Below, piece after piece: positions 11,035-22,735 of a stretch of 64,000 bases of DNA (its first letter is position 1; the number at the start of each line of letters is the position of its first letter). The stretch is taken from NCBI GenBank assembly GCA_022385755.1, contig MU278367.1, positions 310,001 through 374,000 of the forward strand, in the 5' to 3' direction. Below the pieces are notes generated by a model. That model was not told the DNA's origin. It saw only the letters and a program-made list of their open reading frames with translations, and ran no database searches. The position numbers were made by a program, and so were the translations under genes. Origin of the DNA: Trametopsis cervina (lineage: Eukaryota > Basidiomycota > Agaricomycetes > Polyporales > Irpicaceae).

Positions 11035-12429
11035 GTCATTGTACGTGTGTGAGCGAACTCGGAGAAGATTGGGTGTGGGGAAAGAGAAGCAGCGATATCG
11101 ATTCACTTGCCTTGCCTTATTCGGGTATGGCGGTAATACTATGGCGGTAATAGTCTGCCATAATCCACAAACATTCGCAACGCGCCTTCAGTACTGTCTA
11201 AAAAGTTGTAACACTGTCTATTGAATAATGCTACACGTGTAAAAATATATTATTCTAAAACGACACAACCTGTTCATTACCAAGAAGACTCACATGTTAC
11301 TGAAGTTGAAAGAAACTGCGCGCGTTCTACCGGATGCACACCTGATAGCATCATGTGTTTTCACAGGGCCTGCTGGGCCCACTGTATCATACCAGTGTCA
11401 GACGGAGACATCGACGGATGAACGAGAAGGGAAGGAGGCGGGTTATTGTGTGCGGAGTAGGGCGGACGACGCCAGCATGAATGGGCGAGTGGCCTAAGCA
11501 TATCTGGGTAGATTACTAAATGCATGTATATTGTCTGCGGTACAGTACAGGGGCTTACCCTGTACCCCCTGTACCAGGTGTGCACCCAGTCATTGTGCAA
11601 TGGTATCGAGACTTACCTTGCACCAGTCGCCTCATAACCTCTGATAACCAACCTCCGTGCTTCAAAGGGCAGCCGTCAAGAGAAAATGTAATGGGAAGAT
11701 GTGTAGCCGCGTAGCCGAGACAACTCTGCGTGTATATGCATTGAACCCACACATGTCGTGGTCGTGCTGAAAATCAAGTTGTGTCGTTTTCTTCCTATAG
11801 ACGTCTCTCAGTTCAGATGTACAATTAGACACCTGTCACATACTAGCATGCACAGATTTGACTTTGGTTGTGCGCGTTTCGCAGAGATAGAGTTGCGTCG
11901 GATATGTGCTTGGAGGTTGCGTCGGATATGTGCTTGGAGGTTGCGTCGGATATGTGCTTGGAGGTTGCGTCGATTCCACGCTTCATTTTCGACTTGTGTC
12001 AGCTTCCCTGACCGGATTGTCGGGTTGTGAGGCTTATGGGACAATTTTGGCTGAGTTACTTTTTTGTGGGGGTCAAAATGTGCTTACCATGTGTCAAAAT
12101 AAGGTGTGTTCTTGCATGTTGGGAACGTACTCAATAAAGGGAATGAAGTCGCGAGTTTGAATGTCACGCTCGACTGTGGGGACTGCAAGAAGTGCATCGA
12201 ACAGTTTTTGAATTATGAGACACTATTACCGCCAGACTGGTGTACTCGGGAAGCGCCGCCTGCGTCGGCAAAACCCTTGCTTGACTACTGTACCAATAAA
12301 TGCTGACCATATTTTCATTGAAATGGTAATTGCTTTACAGGCATTCTGTTTGTGCAAATTACAACCACTGTAAGTAGGTAATCAAAAGAATGAGGGATAA
12401 CACTGCATTCCTCATGCAGCTATTTGCTG
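11035..12429. other. Intergenic, gene-poor
   Basis: No reading frame here resembles a gene. It contains the 24-bp tandem repeat listed separately and scattered short motifs such as two near-adjacent ATGGCGGTAAT strings around 11127-11150. Confidence 0.5.
11892..11972. repeat. 24-bp tandem repeat, about 3.4 copies
   Basis: The unit GTTGCGTCGGATATGTGC plus TTGGAG starts at 11892, 11916 and 11940, with a partial fourth copy from 11964. The three full copies are identical, so the array is young or still slipping. The length is a multiple of three but no convincing gene covers it. Confidence 0.9.
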
Positions 12430-12679
12430 TTACAGTAGCGCCAGGAGGTGATGCACCCCTCCCAAATTGGGAAGCCACCCTCACGTCGTTTTGTCGTCTC
12501 ATTCTTTTTTGCGGGTAAGATCTGTGTCTACCCTTGTCAAACCAAGAAGCTCTTCAATATCAAAAAATCGTTCACTATTCTGCGAGAGCTCGAACATTAT
12601 GACTGCGGGCGGGGTAAGCGCACAGTTTTGGCCTGCCTTCCCAATTTAGGGGGTGCATCACTTTCTAGCGTTACCGTAA
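12430..12679. mobile_element. MITE-like element with about 45-bp terminal inverted repeats
   Basis: The left arm from 12430 (TTACAGTAGCGCCAGGAGGT, then GATGCACCCCTCCCAAATTG) matches the reverse complement of the right arm ending at 12679 (TTACGGTAACGCTAGAAAGT, then GATGCACCCCCTAAATTGGG). The interior of roughly 160 bp has no transposase. No clear target-site duplication is visible, so the superfamily is unassigned. Confidence 0.7.
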
Positions 12680-13458
12680 TCTCTTATATTTGTGTACACT
12701 ACAATGCTGTGGGTGCTCAAATGGTGTACAAATATTACTGTAACTTGCTCCTGCCTACTGTACAAAGAAGTGGCGCGCACCGCAGCAGGCCTTCGTGCCT
12801 GTCGGCACCCCGGCCAGCTGCTGCACGCGCTGTGTGAATAAGAGATGAAAAATATGCTGAAAATAATGTCAATATATTTTAATATATTTCTCCCAGAGCG
12901 CTGATTGCTTTCGGTATATTCCGTTCGGAATGATCCAGTGATCCAGTGAGTTAAGCGCTGGACAATTAAGACATTGCGAGAACCCTTGTCAAGCAAGGGG
13001 ACCCGCCGGCGGCAAGATCGAACGACTGGCCAACAGCGGCGTTGACACTCATCATTCTGCGCGCGTTCACTAGGATTTCGCTGAGGTGTAGGTCACAGGT
13101 AGTTGAAGGCAAAAAGACATATGACGGCGGTCAAAAGACGATGTCAAGGGGAACGGCACTGCGAGAGGAGCATCCCGATTAATCTTCCCTCAGAGCTTAT
13201 GTCTGTTATGGGCGTCTGCTCGGGATACGTTCGGTCACTGTCCGGTCGCCTTCCACAACTATCTCGACGCTGCGGAGGACTGTCCTGGAGAGGTGTAGAG
13301 ACGTTGTCTAGTCTGGCTGTGAGTTTCGCCTCAATTTCCTAAAACAATCTTTGCATCACCTCTTCACTGGTCGCGTGGTGACCGCGGCGCACTGTTGTAC
13401 ACCCAAACGCCTACACAAGAGGGAGAGAGGCAACACCACTTCCATAGGGAGCAAGAAG
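12680..13458. other. Upstream region of the CLC gene
   Basis: No gene is supported. An imperfect GC-rich inverted repeat lies around 12770-12835. Several short frames are present without family similarity. The last 100 nt are probably the CLC 5' leader. Confidence 0.5.
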
Positions 13459-16400
13459 ATGCCCCCGCCCCCGCCTAGTCCGACGCAGCTAAAAGGAAAG
13501 GACACGACCGCGAACGGCACGACCGACGATGAAGCCGCGCCCACTGGTCCACTGAGCGGGCCCTCGAGTCCCCGCTGGCGACGCTCGCGCCCACTCCGAC
13601 TCGGCTCTGGCGACGAGCACGCACCGCTGCGCAGCGACCTGCGGCACCAGCAATCATACGGGTCGATCCTGCGCCAGAAGACCAAGTCAAAACTGAACCT
13701 GCGGCGCGGCATTGTCTCGCTGCAGGGCATCCACATCCCGCGCGGTGCCGCGTCCGAGGCGTCGTCCCCCGTCAATCGCTCGCCTATCTCGTTCCGCGAC
13801 TCGTTTCCGTCGTTCAGGTCGCGCCCGGTGTCAGCGTACGACACGTCCAATTACCCGCACGCGGAGACGCCGGGAGAGGCGGAGAATGACGTGAAGACGA
13901 ATGGAATTCGAGTGTGGTATTCGTCCTTCACGTCGATTGACTGGCTGCACGACGCTATCAAAGATTCGGCGAGGCAGGCGCGATTGAGGAGACGGAGGTC
14001 GACGAGGGGGAGGATGAGGAGGCAGATGGACAGGAGCGTCGGGTGGGTGATCGTCACCATTGTTGGATTCCTCACCGCCGTCGTCGCGTTCATGATCGTG
14101 CGGGGTGAGCAGTGGCTGTTCGACTTGAAGGAGGGGTACTGTACAGACGCGTGGTATCGGTCGAAGCGGTTCTGCTGTCCAGTGGTAGACGAGTCTGCGG
14201 CACGCGTTTCCCGCCCGTTCTTCATTCGTGCGGACGAGGAGAGCTGTGCATCGTGGCGGACGTGGGCAGAGGCGTTTGGGCCAGTGATGGGCGATAGCAA
14301 GCCGGAGAGTGTCGAGTTCGTAGCGTGGACAATCATCGCCGTGAGTACCTTTCCATTTTGCGTCGCCACCGAGCCCGCCGTCACACAGTTTTTGCTTCTC
14401 CCATAACCTAGGTCACGCTCGCCCTGATCTCGTCTTTCCTTACGCTTCGCCTCACCGCGTCGACCTCGTTCGTCACACGCAAGGACTCTGGTGTGCTCGC
14501 CCCGACGTTCGCAGAACAAAACGAGCATCAGAAGGTCGACTCTGCGCCTGTTGCCCAGCCGAAGCGCAAGGTTCTCTACTACGTAAGTCCACTTCCTCGT
14601 CTTAATACACCATCACATCGTGCCGTGCCGTGTTATACAAATTTCGTACCCGAGTTCTGCAATACATACCAAAATCTTGCCGAGCTATGCGCATTTTCCG
14701 TCTCACTGCTTTCTTGATCTTCGAGGACGCTAATGTATTGTAACAGGCCGCCGGGAGTGGGATACCAGAAGTGAAGACCATCTTATCCGGCAAGTGCACT
14801 ATTTCTGATCTCTCACCCCACCCCCACTGAACGTCGTTCTCACTCATTAGGCTTCGTGATTCACGGGTACCTTGGCGCCAGGACGCTCTTTACAAAATCG
14901 GTCGGACTGGCGTTGTCCGTCGCATCGGGGTTGTCGCTAGGTGCGTCACCTCGTTTGGTCTGTTTCAAATATGCAGGGACCTACGTTCTGACATTCTCAC
15001 AGGTAAGGAAGGTCCGCTTGTTCACATTGCGTCTTGTGTGGGCAATATTGTCAGTCGGTGAGGCTCTTTGCGTACAATGTCCGTTTCGGCTGGCGCGCTG
15101 ACTTTGTCTCTGTATGCAGCTTCTTCGGCAAGTACGAACGTAATGAGGGTGAGTCTTCCCAATTTCCCCGTTGGCGTTTATTCAGTCGTGTTTTGTCCGC
15201 ATACAGCCAAGAGACGAGAGATCCTCAGCGCAGCATGTGCCGCCGGTGTTGCTGTGGCCTTCGGTGCCCCGATCGGCGGTGTGCTCTTCAGTCTCGAGGA
15301 GGTCTCGTACTTCTTCCCGGCCAAAGTGATGTGGAGGAGGTACGTTGTGTTGCAACAAGGTTCTATGTGGGTCTGTGATGCTAAACCTCGCCTTGCAGTT
15401 TCTTCTGTGCGATGGTTGCCGCCGTGACGCTCAAGTTCCTGGATCCATTCGGCAGCGGAAAGCTCGTCCTGTTCCAAGTCACGTACGACAGGGTACGTAT
15501 CGTCCCGCATACAACCACTCGCATTCATCTCTAACATATCCCTCAGGACTGGCACGCATACGAGCTGTTTTTCTTCCTCCTCCTAGGTGTCTTCGGTGTA
15601 CGTATATCTTCTCTCTTACACGGCCACCAGCCTCTGACACTCGCAATACAATCTCACAGGGCATCTGGGGCGCCGTCTTCTCAAAGCTCAACATCCGCTG
15701 GACCCGTCGCGTGCGAAACGGCACCTGGCTGCGCACCCACCCAATGTTCGAAGTCTTCCTCGTAACGCTCGTCACCTCCGTCCTCTGCTTCGTGAACCCA
15801 TATACGCGCATGGGCGGCACCGAGCTCGTGTACAACCTCTTCGCCGAGTGTCGCCAGGGCAGCGCGAACACGCACGAGGGCTTGTGTGTGCTGCATCCGC
15901 CGGAACAGGCGTTGCCGGTTATTAGGGCGATTGCTACTGCGCTTGCTGTGAAGGGCGGGTTGACGATTGTTACTTTTGGGGTTAAGCTTCCTGCGGGTAT
16001 CTTCATTCCTAGTCTTGGCGGTGAGTGTTGCAGTACTTGTGGGTATGGGAGGTTCTGAACGGCATTGTGTGGTACGCAGTGGGTGCGTGCGCTGGCCGAG
16101 TCCTGGGCATCCTCGTACAGTGGATGCAGTACTCGCACCCGGACAGCGCGATGTTCAAGGCGTGCAACGGCGACCTCAACTGTGTTATCCCCGGACTGTA
16201 TGCCATGGTCGGCGCCGCTGCTACCCTGTCTGGCGTCACGGTACGTTCCCTTCCTCCACGAATTTTCAAACATTTGCATCTGCTGAGGACGCTTGATGTA
16301 CAGCGGACAACAGTGTCGCTGGCTGTTATAATGTTCGAGCTCACGGACACGCTGACGTACGCCGTGCCCATCATGCTTGCAGTATTGGTCGCGAAGACCG

Positions 16401-17334
16401 TGGCGGATGCCTTGGAGCCGAAGGGGATATACGACCTGGTCATCGAGTACGTGTTTGATGATATTGACTTAGCCAGGCGAAGGGGGCGCTGACGAAACTA
16501 CCAGCGTGGCGCAGCTACCCTACCTCGACCCCAAACACGACTACATCTGGGTAGACCACCACATGAGCGATGTCGTGCGTCCTTTCTCTCCTTGCCTCCC
16601 CTCCCCTCCCCTACCCTCCTGACCTGATACCCGCAGACGGACCGCGACGTAGACGTGATCCACAGCGACGAGGGCAACACCGTGAAGAGCCTGCGTGACA
16701 AACTTCAGAAGCTTGTCGAGTCGGGAAACGACGACAGCGGTTTTCCGGTTGTGCGCGAGGCCAAACGCGGACCGCGTCTCGTTGGGTATATAGGCACTAA
16801 CGAGCTTGAGCATGCGCTTTGTACGTCTTCGCTCCCTTTATTCCTCGCATGTTGTGATACTGAATGGCATCGCGAAATGCAGCCATCGTAGCAGACATGC
16901 CTGACCAAGAGGTCACCTTCCACGCAACAGAGCCGTACGGGCACGCCCCAGGCATGATGTCTGAAGTGTCTGAAGTGTCCGCGGGCGACAATAGCTCAGT
17001 CATCGGTGCCGGCTTGGACCGGTTCGACTTCAGCTACTATATGGACCAGGTGCGTCTCCTTTGCTCCGTCCTCGGAGGGTGCGCTGACTGGAATGTACAT
17101 TGTAGGCGCCGCTGACAGTGCAATCGAACTCGCCGCTCGAGCTCGTGCAGCAGCTCTTCACGAAGCTCGGGGCGCGATATGTGGTCGTTACGGACACGGA
17201 GGGATTCTGTAAGTGTTTATTTGCAGCTCTCTCATTTGAATCGGGTCGCTGATGCGTTGGGTTGCATAGATGAAGGCGTGATTGACAAGAAGGCGTGGTT
17301 GGCGTTCCTTGGGCAGTTGGATGAAAAGCAATAG
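13459..17334 (+). CDS. CLC-family chloride/proton exchanger (GEF1-like)
   Basis: Seventeen exons join in phase: 13459-14340, 14412-14582, 14747-14789, 14851-14940, 15003-15057, 15120-15148, 15207-15339, 15399-15492, 15547-15597, 15660-16020, 16080-16240, 16304-16446, 16505-16574, 16637-16820, 16883-17049, 17106-17208, 17270-17334 (933 aa). Signature motifs are GSGIPE (354-359), GKEGP (396-400, gating Glu398), FSLEE (451-455) and GIFIP (629-633). Glu455 sits 57 residues after the gating Glu, the same spacing as the proton glutamate of mammalian CLC-5. This supports a chloride/proton antiporter of an internal compartment rather than a channel. Two CBS domains fill the last five exons. The N-terminus is long, basic and Pro/Ser-rich. 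The intron after 14789 starts with GC rather than GT. Confidence 0.95.
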
Positions 17335-17646
17335 TTCTGGTTGACGAACACGCAGATTATATCTGCGCGCTACCAGACATAATTCTTGGTTTTCTCTCCT
17401 CAGTGTTATGGCTACTAACGGTTGTGTTCATTTATGGACTATTCGGCTCATCGCGTTATCACAAGGCACACATGTTTCTATTCCCACATTTTCATACCAC
17501 ACATCACACAACTACTCCTACAACTCCTATCGCTCTCGCTATCCAACTGTACTTGTAGGCCTTTCCGGGTTCGTTTCGTTTCCCCATGTGCAACATTCGT
17601 CTTTCCGTCCATCATACTACAGCTACGCATACGTACACACGCCAAT
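17335..17646. other. Convergent 3' region
   Basis: This is the space between the 3' ends of the CLC gene and the hydrolase gene. Nothing else is seen. Confidence 0.5.
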
Positions 17647-19179
17647 TCAATATTTATACCTCCGGCCCTCTGTGCCCGTCAAGAACGGCACGAGCTCCTC
17701 AAGTACCTGCGCGGACGACTCCGCGTCCAACGGTAAGTAGTGGTCTGCGCCCTTGATGGGGACGAGCTTCGCCTGCGGGATGAGCCTCTTGATCTTGACG
17801 GCTTCGCCGTATGGGACGACTTTGTCTGCTGTGCCCTGTGCGATCGTATGGCGAATATGCAATTAGATTTCCATGGCTGATAATGTATGGGAAAAGGGAT
17901 CAGACGTACGTGGATGATGATGAAGCGTTTCTTGCTGTTCAGCCCTAGGTCGTGGTATACAGGCTGGAGGGCGGTGAGGACCCCGCTTGCGATGGAGAGG
18001 TCAAAGGCTTTCTTTGCACCTGGGAGGAGGGACCATTGGAGGTCGCCGATCTTATTATAGTCAGCTAACGTCCACGAGAAGAATTATTATTGTGGGAAGT
18101 AGGGTACCTTGTCTGCGAATGCTTTGGCTTTGGCGGTCGCTTCGGGGTTGGATTCTGGATCTGTAGGGATTTCCTATGTGTATATGTGGATGTCAAGGTT
18201 AAGAGATAAAATAAGGGCGGGAGTTCTTACGCTGATAGGTCCTTTCGGTCCAATCTGTTTCAAAATTTCTGAGTGATGTGGGCTGCGTAGATATACGACG
18301 AAACCTGTCAAACCTCAAGCATGCCACCCGGCGCCAGGAAAGCTACGTTCTCCCTGACAAGGTGGGGGAATAGGTGCGTGAACGCGGCTGCTATGGCTCC
18401 TCCCTTCAAAGTGTGGTGGTGAGCCCGGATACATTATATTGATGCCTTTGTGAGCAGAACCGCACCATAGAGAAGCCGACAACATCAACAGAGCTCCAGC
18501 CGATGTACTGCAACAGGAAGGCAAGCTGGAACGTGTACAGATGGGCGTCGAACGGTCGATCTTCTGGTGTCTCAGAGTAGCCGCGACCGTACAGATCTAT
18601 TGGCATGATTGTCAGTAAACGTGCTTGATCATGAGTGCATGCGCCCGATGTCTGACCGTAGACGAGAACGCGGAGTCCTTCTTTGACCAGAGCATCCACG
18701 ACAGATTTGAAACCCAGTGCTGGGACCTTAATTCCATGGATCAAGACCACCTTATACCTACCGTCAGTGCATGTTCTGACACCTTTGGATAGTTCGAGTC
18801 TGAGCATCTACCTTTTGTCCATCTTCTGGCCCGACGATCCAGTACTTGGTTCGTCCGAAGGGCGAGGGGTAGTACGCGCCTGCAGAATTGTTTAGCGTGA
18901 AGTTCGAAGAGCATGCACTGTTTGACGGTACCTCCTGGATAGGTGTCCTCTGGGTATAACTCTCGCAGAGGCGAAGACTCCGGAAGGGTCTCGATTGAGG
19001 AGCTGACTTTGGTAAAAGACGACTGCGGATGATGACCTGGAAGTCTATTATGTTGTTCAATCAGAGTTCGAGGTACGTACCATTGTTAGTGAGAAACGCT
19101 GCTGTGAGATATTGTTCAGTAGTTGTTTTCTAACTGGCCAAGTGCACCTTGTCGTCAGTCGATAACACCAACTCAGCAT
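17647..19179 (-). CDS. Alpha/beta hydrolase-fold protein
   Basis: Eleven exons on the minus strand (19179-19173, 19101-19081, 19036-18932, 18879-18812, 18750-18657, 18596-18466, 18403-18314, 18254-18231, 18173-18108, 18050-17910, 17835-17647) give 311 aa. The fold is clear from the oxyanion-side motif VVLIHGIKVPALGF, the nucleophile elbow VGFSMGG (Ser), the acid in GTADKVVPYGEA and the His in GADHYLPLDA. The substrate cannot be told from sequence; it resembles fungal serine hydrolases of the abhydrolase type. Exon 8 is only 24 nt. The first two exons (7 and 21 nt) are the least certain: they were picked because they restore the frame into HHPQSSFTKVSS. Confidence 0.85.
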
Positions 19180-19423
19180 GCAGTTCACGCAGCAGCCTTA
19201 AGTATACGCAAAAGCACAACACTCAAGGATTGCACGCTTGGTAAGCATCCGTGTGATAGTCATCTACTCAGGCTAGGGCCTGTGAAGGCTTGACGAAGCC
19301 CAAACGTCGTGGTGGCAATTGCGGCCAGACGGAATTTGCCGCAACCATGCCGCGAGCGCTAAACGTGAACACACCTGCAGCACATTTCCAGTCCGGTACG
19401 CGCACCATCCTCACGAAACAACC

Positions 19424-20054
19424 ATGGCATCAGGTCTCGGTGTCCCCGTCAAGCTCCTCCATGAATCTCTCGGACACATCATAACCGTAGAGCTCAAGAC
19501 CGGGCAGCTGTACCGAGGAAAATTAGCCGAAGGTGCATGTTTGCGTCTTGCCGAGCTCGATGCACAAGTACTCAACATTATCTGCGATTTTGCTAATGAA
19601 CATCGCACAGCCGAGGATAACCTGAACATCTCTCTCAAAGATATCACTGTCACTGGACGCGATGGTCGTGTATCACAACTGGACCAGGTGTACATCCGCG
19701 GCAGCATGGTTCGCTTCTTCATTGTACCCGACATGCTGCAAAATGCGCCCATGTACGTCCTTCAGAAGTCGGATTCGCTAGTATTGCTAGTACTAACAGG
19801 CTCTGCAGGTTTAAGCGTGTAGGACCCAACGCGATGAAGGGAAGAGGTATCGGTACGGCTCGTGGAAGGGCTACGATTATGCGCGGTACGCCTCATTTTT
19901 TGTGCATGGCATGGGCATCCTTACTGATCACTCTTATCCTCTACAGCAAACGGTACGTTACTATTAATCTCTGCATCATGTTGCTGTATCTCATCCTTGC
20001 TTTGTAGCTCGTCGTGGTCGTGGTGTCCCCGCTGCTCGCGGTATCAGACGATGA
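19424..20054 (+). CDS. SMD3: Small nuclear ribonucleoprotein Sm D3
   Basis: Exons 19424-19532, 19611-19752, 19809-19885, 19947-19952 and 20008-20054 give 126 aa. SmD3 is one of the seven core Sm proteins that ring spliceosomal snRNAs. The Sm1 motif ([19 protein letters not shown]) and Sm2 motif ([17 protein letters not shown]) are complete. They are followed by the usual basic Gly-Arg tail ([13 protein letters not shown]) that is commonly arginine-methylated. The proposed fourth exon is only 6 nt. Leaving it out keeps the frame and removes two residues (Asn-Ala), so both forms are possible. Confidence 0.93.
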
Positions 20055-20457
20055 GGAAGTCAGGCGATCTTTCTCAATCTCATCTTAGTGAAAACATTGT
20101 ACAGCGCTGTGTCAGTAGATTCCGTCTTTTCAATTCATGGTTGAGTTCACATTTGTACAAGATAGCTAGGTGGCTGGGGACCACATCGCGAAGACTATCA
20201 TATTCTTTTCTGCATCAAACTCTACGCTGTGTAACCGCAATTGCAGCAGATATGTCCACCCATGCTGTACGGTTTCGTCTGTAGGAACCCGTAAGGTCAG
20301 CTTGACGCGAGTAGCAAGTAAAACGTACAACTGGGGGCTTCGTACGGACCAAATTAAAATGCTACTGGCCGCCTCAACCATTGTCTTGCCAGCGCGACGA
20401 TTTCTTGCGTCTCTCTGTAGCACACGGTCAGGTGACGCAAACAAGTAGGAAGCGAGC
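20055..20457. other. Convergent 3' region
   Basis: This lies between SmD3 and the minus-strand F-box/NTase-like gene. No supported feature. Confidence 0.5.
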
Positions 20458-21548
20458 TCACTTTGACTGCTCCGTCTGCGAGGATGGCCAAAACGTTTGT
20501 TGTACAACCGCATGCGCATTGGGGCCATACAATGCCCCCCGCAGAAAAAGTAGCAAGGGCTCATCAGAGACTACGATGGGAAACAGCCGGTTGCGGTCTG
20601 AAAGAACACTGGGGCGTATTCGCATTCGACCTAGGATAGTTTTCTGCAGCTTCCATGTCGCAACTTCTGCAGGGTGGATATAGGGAGCTGGAGCCTCACC
20701 CGTGAGGCCACGGAGACACAACCTCCAAGTACGGCGGTCTTGCATAGATCTGACGGACAAATCGAGATTGAAGTCCGGAACCGAAGGTTTTCGCACTAAC
20801 GACCAGCCTCGTCTAGCGTACTTTGCAAGAGGGGCTTTCTGTGACGCATTGTCCAGGACTACCAAACTGGTCATGTCTTCAAACGTGGCGCGCGGGTAGA
20901 GTGAATAGGCCGTATCATACGTGATGACATTCATTACGCATGCTGCGACAGGGGGTCAGTTCGGTGGACAAAAAGACAAGGGTGAGACATACTGGAATGG
21001 AAACCCAAGATTAATTCCATTGGCGTACTCCGGGCAATAATGAGCTGAATGGTTGTTGGCGGCGCCCCTTCGACGTTGCGCCTCCGAAAGGTGACAACGG
21101 TGAAGATCCCCGCTAACCGGTAGGCGTGCTCATGTTGCCCCACCTCCTGACCGCCCAACGCGGTTTCCAAGTGCGCACTCTGTCCCTGCATTCCGCTTGG
21201 AGCAAATACATAACCTTGTGTCTGAAGCCACAAGGCCACCTCGAGTCTGGAATGCCTGGGTAGGAAAAGGTCCAGGTCGGAACCTTCGTAGTTCAACCGT
21301 CCCATGAATTGTAACGCAAACGACCCGGAGATTAGGAGCCCAGACCGATGTTGAAGTCGTCGAAACTCGTGCACATCCTCAAAAAAGACGGCAAGCGAGC
21401 GGTCGATGTTGAACGCGAACTGGACGTATCCTTCCACCACCTCCGATAGGACGTGGCAAGTCATCCCGACCTTGAAGATGGTTGCTGGGGTACAGTACGA
21501 CAGTATCGAGTGGGCGAGCCCATAGTTTATGAGCAGTTCTATCAGCAT
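20458..21548 (-). CDS. F-box-like protein with nucleotidyltransferase-fold motif
   Basis: Two exons (21548-20993, 20942-20458) give 346 aa. The first 60 residues look like a degenerate F-box (ILSYCTPATIFKVGMTCHVL). From about residue 70 there is a pattern typical of the minimal nucleotidyltransferase fold, GSFALQF followed by SDLDLFLP, in which the DLD pair would be the metal-binding acids. The second exon continues with a short conserved segment (NVITYDTAYSLYPRATF) after the intron. Proteins of this layout are common in mushroom-forming fungi, from memory, but I know of no proven activity. F-box status is inference; the NTase-like motif is visible directly. Confidence 0.7.
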
Positions 21549-22735
21549 AGGGGCTGTGCGATAGGCCTAAATATATGGCCAAGTCAACGCTGCAATGACA
21601 CTTCTGCTGTCGTTGGATAAATTAGAGTTCACGTACGACGGTCAAGGTCGCCAGTGTACTTGGAGAGAAGAGACAGCCTGAGGAGAGTGACAGTTAGCTA
21701 CTGTGCGACCTCGATCCTTAAGATCCCATTGGCATAAGCGCCCCATGTGTGGCGGGGGCTAATACATAGCGGAACACGACCATATTTTATACCACTGTCA
21801 GGAGCCACTGCATCTTTTACGCGGGAGCCATCCACGGCGGGATCCTCGCGGTTGCACAGCGTACGTCCTCCCGAGTCGACCGCTGAGGCGTGTAAGAAAT
21901 ACGGTACGACAGAGCAATAGAGATCGTTCTTACCGTGAGCGTCGACGCGGAATATTTTCGCCCTACGATAGTGCGGAATTACGGAATGGCCCGCCTCATC
22001 GTCGCTGCACCATGCACAAAAACACTCGATCGTGTCCATTTTGCGCTATCTGCGTTCGCTGCGAGCTTCACAAATAACTTTGGCTTAGCCATTCTGTTGT
22101 GTTTGCGCACCTATATGCTCGACGTAGCCCATATATACTGGGAGGCCCAAGGCGAGTTAGACTGATACAGCTTGTAGTCCACGACTTAGCTTTGCAGGCC
22201 GTCGAGATAGCTATTCGCTCAAACTACGATCAGAGACACGTTCAGACCGTGATGTTGAAAAGTCTTGATCCTCTGAAGCGGATCAGAGAAACGGGTCAAA
22301 GCGTCAGTGATTCAAAATCATGATGCAGGTACAGAAGTAACAAAGATACGCAATACTGCGGTAGTACGGTCGAACAAGCACTCGCCAGTGCCACTACCCA
22401 ATGAAAGAAGATACGATAGAATTTCGCGCACGCAAGCCGAAACGACACGAAACGAAACAATCAGAAGACCGTTACACTGGCCGATCGAGCGCAAACAATA
22501 TATATGCACCGTCGTATCACCGTGGACGACCAGTGCATCCATCCTGTAACATGCCACCACGCATTGTCATCGGATGGCACGCACACTTGCCTGGTCCGGT
22601 TCCGAACCTCTCTCGGACTGCAGGGACTCTGAATCGATGTTATACTGTTAGAAGCCAGGGAGAAAGAAAGGTAAATTACAGAAGTGAGCGATACATCCAT
22701 AGGAAAGAGTGTGTGATCAGAATATCAGTGGCTGA
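21549..22735. other. Intergenic, about 1.2 kb
   Basis: A 113-codon minus-strand frame at 21698-22039 is the longest here but has no recognisable domain or splice support. No other feature is seen. Confidence 0.5.

Noticed and set aside
11035..11106. Upstream extension of AFG1
   Set aside because: The longer frame begins with GTG; the first ATG is at 11034.
12768..12835. GC-rich imperfect inverted repeat
   Set aside because: Arms are short and mismatched; it does not form a convincing element or structured RNA.
21698..22039. 113-codon minus-strand frame
   Set aside because: No recognisable family, no promoter or splice support.
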